A DNA stretch of 38,591 bases, taken from an uncultured Actinomycetes bacterium (GTDB taxonomy: Bacteria; Actinomycetota; Actinomycetes; Nanopelagicales; Nanopelagicaceae). The stretch covers positions 1-38,591 of the forward strand of contig CAIUFY010000066.1 of NCBI GenBank assembly GCA_903898555.1, in the 5' to 3' direction. The translations under genes and the position numbers were made by a program. Shown here piece by piece: positions 32,501 to 38,591 of this stretch. Below the pieces are notes generated by a model. That model was not told the origin of the DNA. It was given only the letters and a program-made list of their open reading frames with translations, and did not search any database. Each line of letters starts with the position of its first letter. Positions within the stretch are counted from its first letter, which is position 1.

Positions 32501-33103
32501 ATCGCGTCCAAAAATATCTCTAAGATCGCTGGCGGCGCGCATCGCTTCTTTATACGCACCCATTCTGAGGCGAGTTTGAATTTCTCCACCTGGACAGCCG
32601 GTTGTCGCAATGAGTCCCTCTGAATATGTAGAGAGGAGTTCGCGGTCCATGCGCGGTTTGTAGTAAAAACCTTCAAGCGAGGCTAGCGAGGAAAGTTTGA
32701 AGAGATTTGAAAGTCCCTTGTTGTTCTCCGCCAGAATTGTCATGTGGGTATATGCCCCACCACCGGAGACGTCATCTTCTCCACCCTCGGCCCACTTCAC
32801 TCGCTTTTTTTCAAAACGAGATTCAGGAGCGATGTAGGCCTCTATGCCAATAATGGGTTTTACGCCGGCTTTTACTGCCTGTTTGTTGAACTCAAAGGCT
32901 CCGAAAACGTTTCCGTGGTCGGTGATGGCGATGGCGGGCATTTCTTGACGAGCAACTTCAGCTACCAACTCTGTAACACGAGCTGCGCCATCGAGCATCG
33001 AGTACTCGGTATGGACGTGCAGGTGGGCGAAGTTCTTATCGCTGTTTTTCAGAGTGGGCACGGTTGGGAGATTACTACTGGAACTATTCTCCTTCTCGGA
33101 CAT
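29531..33103 (-). CDS. dnaE: DNA polymerase III alpha subunit (PHP domain-containing)
   Basis: [17 protein letters not shown] (PHP), [68 protein letters not shown]. Confidence 0.96.
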   Translation of the reverse strand: [1190 protein letters not shown]

Positions 33104-34040
33104 GCCCGAGAAGTGTCAACGTGCGTGTCAGTTCTTCTGGGTAATCACATGTAAATGCGAGCGGCGAACCTGTGATTGGGTGGTTAAACCTCAATTCTTT
33201 GGCGTGAAGCCACGGGCGGGTCAATTCAAGCCGAGTCGCAATTGTGTGGTCTGCGCCATATGTCATATCTCCGGCAAGAGGATGATGCAAAGCCGCAAAG
33301 TGGACACGTATCTGGTGAGTGCGGCCTGTTTCTAATTCGATTTCCACAAGCGAAACCGCTGGAAAATATTCCAGAGTTTTGTAGTGGGTGACACTTGGCT
33401 TTCCATTTAGCACAACGGCAAATCGATAATCTTCCTTTGGGTGACGATCGATTGGAGCATCGATTGTTCCCTCTGATGGATCCATATGGCCTTGCACAAG
33501 TGCGTGATAAACCTTTTTTACTGTTCTATCTCTAAACTGATCTTTTAGATTGCTATAGGAATTTTCATCCTTCGCCAAAACCATTAATCCTGTTGTGCCA
33601 ACATCGAGTCGATGTACAACGCCTTGGCGTTCGGCTGCTCCACTTGTTGTCACCGTGTATCCCGCTGCGATTACGGCGCCAATAACAGTTGGGCCTTTCC
33701 ATCCAGGGCTTGGGTGCGCTGCGACTCCGGCAGGTTTATTGATGACAATAATATTTTCATCACTGTAAACAACATCCAACCCATCAATAGGAGTAGGCGT
33801 GAGTTCTGGCGCCATCTTTTGAGGAGGCATCAGTATCTCTATGTGATCATCGGTGTTAACACGGTCCGACTTTCCCAGCGGTTTTCCTTGTCGCTTTACT
33901 TCCCCTGCCTCAATCAACTCCACAATAGTTGAACGTGAAATTCCTAGTAAACGAGCCAGGGCCGCATCTACTCTCTCACTATTTAGTCCATCAGGAATAG
34001 TGACGTTCTTTAATTCACGATTGGTCATTTTATTCATCAC
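33084..34040 (-). CDS. rluD: RluD-family 23S rRNA pseudouridine synthase
   Basis: N-terminal S4-like region; VINKPAGVAAHPSPG; GVVHRLDVGTTGLMVLAKD; ELETGRTHQIRVHFAALHHPLAGD. Overlaps dnaE start by 20 nt. Confidence 0.93.
   Translation of the reverse strand: MMNKMTNRELKNVTIPDGLNSERVDAALARLLGISRSTIVELIEAGEVKRQGKPLGKSDRVNTDDHIEILMPPQKMAPELTPTPIDGLDVVYSDENIIVINKPAGVAAHPSPGWKGPTVIGAVIAAGYTVTTSGAAERQGVVHRLDVGTTGLMVLAKDENSYSNLKDQFRDRTVKKVYHALVQGHMDPSEGTIDAPIDRHPKEDYRFAVVLNGKPSVTHYKTLEYFPAVSLVEIELETGRTHQIRVHFAALHHPLAGDMTYGADHTIATRLELTRPWLHAKELRFNHPITGSPLAFTCDYPEELTRTLTLLGHVREGE
33092..33113 (-). other. Hairpin containing the dnaE AUG in its loop
   Basis: Minus strand CTTCTCGG-GCATGT-CCGAGAAG: perfect 8-bp stem; ATG at 33103-33101 lies in the loop. 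Confidence 0.6.
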
Positions 34041-34044
34041 CGTT

Positions 34045-34554
34045 TTAATCTTCTTTTGTCTGCATGGTTGTGGGCGGCTTTGGGGATTGGTCGATTGGAG
34101 AAATATTTCGTATGGTCAGGATACAGGCCAAAAGGGCTGCTATAAATATGGATGAGTCCGCAAGGTTGAATGTTGGCCAATGTGGGATCTCAATCCAATC
34201 AACGACAGGACCTCGGAAAAAACCTGGGAAACGAAAAATTCGATCCAGAAGATTTCCTGTTATTCCACCCAGGACTAGTCCAGCCACACTCGCCCATAAT
34301 TTTGAGCTCACGTTGCGAGAAAGATAAATCGTCAAGCCCGCAATGCCAATCGAAAAGATTGAGAAGAAAAGCGTCTGGCTTGGCGCAAGACTAAAAGCGG
34401 CACCTGAGTTATATGCGAGGTGAAATTGGAGAATTGAACCAAGAATTTTCTGTGGTTCAGTTCCCAAATTCTCTACAGCTATATTCTTTGAAACCAAGTC
34501 CATTCCCGCTGATAGGAATGTAAACCAGATGATTAACCGGCGTGCACTATTCAT
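34045..34554 (-). CDS. lspA: Lipoprotein signal peptidase (signal peptidase II)
   Basis: LAYNSGAAFSLAPS, VLGGITGNLLDRIFR, VVDWIEIPHWPTFNLADSSI (catalytic Asp motifs). Confidence 0.95.
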   Translation of the reverse strand: MNSARRLIIWFTFLSAGMDLVSKNIAVENLGTEPQKILGSILQFHLAYNSGAAFSLAPSQTLFFSIFSIGIAGLTIYLSRNVSSKLWASVAGLVLGGITGNLLDRIFRFPGFFRGPVVDWIEIPHWPTFNLADSSIFIAALLACILTIRNISPIDQSPKPPTTMQTKED

Positions 34555-34599
34555 TTGGTGTCATTTATTTTGCGCGCCGATTCTTGTGTGTCAGATTAA

Positions 34600-35463
34600 T
34601 CAGCGGCGTTCTTCTTTTTGCTTACATGCCATGCAAAGTGTTGCTCGTGGGAAGACTTGAAGGCGCGCTTTGCCAACAAAATTGCCACACTCTTCACATT
34701 TTCCGTAAGTTTTATTATCAATTCTTTCGACTGCTCGCTCAGTTTGAGTCACCATGTCACGTGCGTTGTATACCAACGACATTTCATGTTCGCGCTCAAA
34801 AGTTTTTGTTCCAGCGTCGGCTTGGTCATCGCCAGCACCAACTCCAGCTGCCGCAATGAGATCTTCCATCTCAGTTTCAGCCTCCAACAATTCCTGGCGA
34901 AGACGAACGAGCTCTTTCTGTAATTGTGATCGCATATCTTTTAACTCCGCATTAGACCAGGAACCTTCAGAGTCACTTACTACAAGCGGTGCTGGTGCAC
35001 CCTTGATTGGTTTTAGTGATGCGGCCTTTTTTAACAATTTTGATGGACGCTCTGGTGGCAACATGGTGAGGCGGCGTTCTTCAACAACAACTTCCGTCGC
35101 ATTTACTTCCTTAGGAGCAACGCTGATTGTGGTTGAGTTTCCCGTGGTTGTGCTTTGAAGTTTTGCTGGCACTGGCTTAACTGGCGCCTTGGGAGTCTTC
35201 AATACTTGAGGAGCCTTCTTAGCTAAAGTTGGCTTTACAATATTTGGAGAGCGCGTTGCAGCCTTCTTTGTCACTGCTTTTGCTACTGGCGCTTTCGCGA
35301 CCGCTGCTTTCTTGGCTGGAGCTTTCTTTGCTGGAGCAACTTTCTTCACGGGGGCCGCTTTCTTAGCTGGAGCTTTTTTTGCAGGAGCAGCCTTTTTTAC
35401 AGACTTGCTTGGACTGGAGACTGCCTTCTTGACAGCCTTAACTGCTTTTGCGACCTTCGCCAT
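34600..35463 (-). CDS. TraR/DksA-type C4 zinc-finger protein with Lys/Ala/Pro-rich histone H1-like N-terminal tail
   Basis: C-terminal YGKCEECGNFVGKARLQVFPRATLCMACKQ (CX2C-X17-CX2C); coiled-coil region; N-terminal KKAAPAKKAPAKKAAPVKKVAPAKKAPAKKA. SD AAGGAG 6 nt upstream of ATG. Confidence 0.92.
   Translation of the reverse strand: MAKVAKAVKAVKKAVSSPSKSVKKAAPAKKAPAKKAAPVKKVAPAKKAPAKKAAVAKAPVAKAVTKKAATRSPNIVKPTLAKKAPQVLKTPKAPVKPVPAKLQSTTTGNSTTISVAPKEVNATEVVVEERRLTMLPPERPSKLLKKAASLKPIKGAPAPLVVSDSEGSWSNAELKDMRSQLQKELVRLRQELLEAETEMEDLIAAAGVGAGDDQADAGTKTFEREHEMSLVYNARDMVTQTERAVERIDNKTYGKCEECGNFVGKARLQVFPRATLCMACKQKEERR
35306..35389 (-). repeat. Imperfect 33-nt repeat encoding the AKKAPAKKA tail
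   Basis: gctttcttggctggagctttctttgctggagca (35306-35338) and gctttcttagctggagctttttttgcaggagca (35357-35389), 3 mismatches, 51 nt apart. Confidence 0.7.
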
Positions 35464-35674
35464 CGCCGGCTCCTTCTAATTCTTCTCATTCACGCTGTCC
35501 CGCGGGTTACGGTTTAACTCACAGCAGGGTAAGCGGCAAGGCTAGGACTTCTCACGTCTAAACTCCAACTCAGCCACGCTAGAATCTCGCCCGTACGCTC
35601 AGCTTTCTCAAAAGACGGGGTCGCAGAGCTTTTAGGTCAATCTCGTTTTACATCGCTTAAAAAGGAGTCAACTC

Positions 35675-38591
35675 GTGACGCAGTTCAAGGCGCTCTCCCC
35701 ACAGATAGACCTGCCTGCTGTCGAGCAATCGATTCTCACTTTTTGGGAGACTCAAAGCATTTTCCAGAAAAGCGTTGCCGCTGGAGAAGGTTTTGATAAC
35801 TGGACATTCTTTGAAGGCCCTCCGACGGCAAATGGAGTTCCGGGAACCCACCATATTGAAGCTCGTGTTTTTAAGGATGCCTTTCCTCGTTTTCAGACCA
35901 TGAAGGGCAAGCAAGTAATAAGAAAAGCGGGATGGGACTGTCACGGTCTGCCAGTCGAGATCGCGGTTGAAAAAGAACTTGGATTTACAGGCAAGGGCGA
36001 CATCGAAGAATTTGGAATTGCCGCCTTCAACGATAAATGTCGCGACTCTGTGCAACGCCACGTAGGAGAATTTACAAAGATGACCCGTCGCATGGGCTTC
36101 TGGGTAGATTTCGATGAAGCATATTGGACTATGTCTCCAGAATATGTGGAGAGCGTGTGGTGGTCGCTTCAACAAATTTGGAAAAAAGGGTTGCTTGTTC
36201 AAGACCATAGAGTCGCGCCATATTGTCCTCGATGCGGAACCGGTCTTTCAGATCATGAATTAGCGCAAGGTTATGAAACAGTCACAGATCCTTCTGTTTA
36301 CGTGCGCTTCCCAGCCACCTCGGGAAAGCTTGCCGAACTTGGTGCTTCATTCCTCGTCTGGACCACAACTCCATGGACATTGGTTTCGAATACCGCAATC
36401 GCAGTAAATCCAGAAGTTGAATATCAAGTTGTTGAAATCACTAAAGATGATCTGACGGAGCGTTTAGTTATTGCGAGCAATCTGGCGCACATTTTCGGTG
36501 AAGAGAGAGTCGTTGTAGCCACCTTCCAAGGAAAAGAACTCGAGAGACTCACATATTCAAGGCCATTTGACCTCGTGGATATTCCTGATTCTCATTACGT
36601 AGTCCTTGCTGATTATGTAACCATTGAAGATGGAACGGGAATCGTTCACCAATCCCCAGCATTTGGTGCCGATGACTTACAGGTTTGTCGTCGTTACGGC
36701 CTCCCAGTTGTAAATCCAGTAGCGCCTGATGGAACCTTTTTGCCTGATGTTCCACTTGTTGGAGGCGTATTTTTCAAAGAAGCAGACAAAGCTCTCATAA
36801 AGGATTTGAAAGCACGAGGTCTGCTATTTAAACAGCTCCAATACGAACACTCATATCCACATTGTTGGCGCTGCCACACTGTCTTGATTTATTACGCACA
36901 ACCATCTTGGTATATTCGCACGACTGCCATCAAAGACGAACTGATTCGCGAAAATGAAAAGACAGATTGGCACCCTGAAACAATCAAGACGGGCCGTTAC
37001 GGCGATTGGTTAAACAACAATATCGATTGGGCGTTGTCTCGAAACCGATACTGGGGTACTCCCCTGCCCATTTGGCGATGTTCAGAGGATCACCTGTATT
37101 GCATTGCTTCACTTGCAGAACTTTCAGAACTCTCTGGTCAGGACGTCCGAAATAGCGATCCGCATCGCCCATTCGTTGACGATATAAAATTTGCTTGTAC
37201 AACTGAGGGCTGTGACGCGCAGATGGTACGAGTGCCCGAGGTAATTGATTGCTGGTATGACTCGGGAGCGATGCCTTTTGCTCAATGGGGATATCCTCAC
37301 AAGGAAGGTTCAGCAGAGAAGTTTGCAGCTGCTTACCCTGCGGACTTTATTTGCGAGGCTATCGATCAAACACGTGGTTGGTTCTACACATTAATGACAA
37401 TTGGAACTTTAGTATTTGATGAAAGTTCTTATAAAACGGTTCTTTGCTTGGGGCATATCCTAGATAAAGATGGCCGCAAAATGAGCAAGCATCTTGGAAA
37501 TGTTCTTGAACCGATTTCTCTCATGGACCAACATGGTGCCGATGCTGTTCGCTGGTACATGCTTGCTGCGGGTTCTCCGTGGAGTGCGCGAAGAGTCGGA
37601 CACGACGCGCTCTCTGATGTAGTTCGAAAGACCCTTCTCACGTATTGGAATACGGTTTCATTCTTTACCCTCTATGCGAAAGCATCGAATTTCTCTATCG
37701 ATAACCTTGAAGCAAATCCAACAGCAACGATGGACAAGTGGATTCTCTCTGAACTTCACCTTTTGACTAAGAAAGTGGATAAGGCTTACGAAGGATTCGA
37801 TTCTCAAGAAGCAGGCAGAATACTTGCGGCGTTCATTGATGATTTATCAAACTGGTATGTCCGCCGTTCAAGACGCCGATTCTGGGACGGAGATGTTTCC
37901 GCACTCTCTACTTTGTACACCTCTCTGAAAACGTTGACCCAACTCTTGGCGCCAATGATTCCGTTTATCACAGAGCACGTATGGCAGGAATTAATTCGAA
38001 ACGCAGAACCACTTGAAAGAGAATCTGTGCATCTTGCCTCTTTCCCTGTTTTTGATGAGAATCGCATTGATATCGACCTTTCCACATCAGTATCTCTTTC
38101 TCGCCGATTGGTTGAACTAGGAAGAGCTGCTCGCGCGGAATCAAAAATCAAGATTAGGCAGCCGTTGGCTCGAGCTCTAGTTTCGGCACAGGGGTGGGAG
38201 AAGATGGATGCTGAAATCCGAGCTCACATTTCAGATGAACTAAATGTTCTTCAAGTCGATGAACTATCTTCCGTTGGCGGCGACTTAGTCGATATCTCTA
38301 TCAAGGCAAATTTCCGATCTATTGGTGCTCGTTATGGCAGCGATGTTCAAGCGATTGCAAGCGCAATAAACAAAAGCGATGCCGAGAGTCTTGTGAAGAC
38401 GCTGCGCTCAAGTACTGGGGCCAATCTCACCTACATCATTGATGGATCTGAGAAAGAAGCTGAAATTACACTTGAAGATGTGGTCATAACCGAGACTCCA
38501 AAATCTGGATGGTCTGTAGCTAGCCATTCAGGTGAAAGCGTCGCACTTGATCTCACTCTTTCACCCGAACTTATTCGGGCAGGACTTGTGC
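35675..38591 (+). CDS. ileS: Isoleucyl-tRNA synthetase, IleRS2 type (3' end beyond window)
   Basis: GTG start preceded by AAAGGAG; translation VTQFKALSPQIDLPAVEQSILTFWETQSIFQ...FFEGPPTANGVPGTHHIEARVFKDAFPRF...GWDCHGLPVEIAVEKELG...DGRKMSKHLGN. Missing from the ORF track, presumably because no stop falls inside the window. Confidence 0.95.
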   Translation, partial: MTQFKALSPQIDLPAVEQSILTFWETQSIFQKSVAAGEGFDNWTFFEGPPTANGVPGTHHIEARVFKDAFPRFQTMKGKQVIRKAGWDCHGLPVEIAVEKELGFTGKGDIEEFGIAAFNDKCRDSVQRHVGEFTKMTRRMGFWVDFDEAYWTMSPEYVESVWWSLQQIWKKGLLVQDHRVAPYCPRCGTGLSDHELAQGYETVTDPSVYVRFPATSGKLAELGASFLVWTTTPWTLVSNTAIAVNPEVEYQVVEITKDDLTERLVIASNLAHIFGEERVVVATFQGKELERLTYSRPFDLVDIPDSHYVVLADYVTIEDGTGIVHQSPAFGADDLQVCRRYGLPVVNPVAPDGTFLPDVPLVGGVFFKEADKALIKDLKARGLLFKQLQYEHSYPHCWRCHTVLIYYAQPSWYIRTTAIKDELIRENEKTDWHPETIKTGRYGDWLNNNIDWALSRNRYWGTPLPIWRCSEDHLYCIASLAELSELSGQDVRNSDPHRPFVDDIKFACTTEGCDAQMVRVPEVIDCWYDSGAMPFAQWGYPHKEGSAEKFAAAYPADFICEAIDQTRGWFYTLMTIGTLVFDESSYKTVLCLGHILDKDGRKMSKHLGNVLEPISLMDQHGADAVRWYMLAAGSPWSARRVGHDALSDVVRKTLLTYWNTVSFFTLYAKASNFSIDNLEANPTATMDKWILSELHLLTKKVDKAYEGFDSQEAGRILAAFIDDLSNWYVRRSRRRFWDGDVSALSTLYTSLKTLTQLLAPMIPFITEHVWQELIRNAEPLERESVHLASFPVFDENRIDIDLSTSVSLSRRLVELGRAARAESKIKIRQPLARALVSAQGWEKMDAEIRAHISDELNVLQVDELSSVGGDLVDISIKANFRSIGARYGSDVQAIASAINKSDAESLVKTLRSSTGANLTYIIDGSEKEAEITLEDVVITETPKSGWSVASHSGESVALDLTLSPELIRAGLV

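Noticed and set aside
29531-33103. Intein in dnaE (also considered for polA and gltB)
   Set aside because: Protein lengths are normal and there are no CLAxD/HNC-type intein boundaries or homing endonuclease motifs.
35499-35506. CCCGCGGG palindrome upstream of the DksA-like gene
   Set aside because: Too short and isolated to support a regulatory call.
35464-35674. Possible T-box riboswitch upstream of ileS
   Set aside because: No GGGTGGNACCGCG-like T-box sequence or antiterminator could be found; only an ordinary Shine-Dalgarno AAAGGAG and a weak -10-like TAGAAT were seen.
35657-36208. 183-aa minus-strand ORF and other minus ORFs to 38151
   Set aside because: They are antisense to the continuous ileS reading frame and have no recognisable domain.
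1-38591. CRISPR array, transposon, prophage or defence island
   Set aside because: No regularly spaced repeats, transposase/integrase, phage or nuclease-effector genes; every long ORF matches a core function.

Overview
This is a gene-dense actinobacterial chromosomal segment. Its moderate GC and near-absent spacers suggest a streamlined planktonic lineage of the acI/Nanopelagicales type, which is inference only. Nearly everything is core metabolism or housekeeping: a truncated MFS permease; polA; a hotdog thioesterase; livKHMGF (branched-chain amino-acid ABC importer); an ANTAR response regulator (PdtaR type); tRNA-Leu(CAA); pyk; gltDB; a VIT-family transporter; lgt; a DsbA-like protein; trpA-trpB-trpC-sORF-trpE fused to hisI-hisF-priA-hisH-hisB-hisC-hisD; dnaE; rluD; lspA; a TraR/DksA-type zinc-finger protein with a histone H1-like tail; and ileS, which runs off the right edge. 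I found no CRISPR array, transposon, phage, toxin-antitoxin or defence system, and I do not claim a new multi-gene system. The items most worth a second look are: (i) a 73-nt tRNA-Leu(CAA) that seems to lack the long variable arm and ends 1 nt before the pdtaR start codon; (ii) an unannotated 48-aa membrane microprotein coupled on both sides between trpE and trpC; (iii) an IleRS whose HXXH signature reads GTHH; (iv) -10-like hexamers placed exactly for leaderless transcription at several genes; (v) a double hairpin between livK and livH; (vi) a perfect hairpin holding the dnaE AUG in its loop; (vii) the AKKAPAKKA tail on the DksA-like protein.
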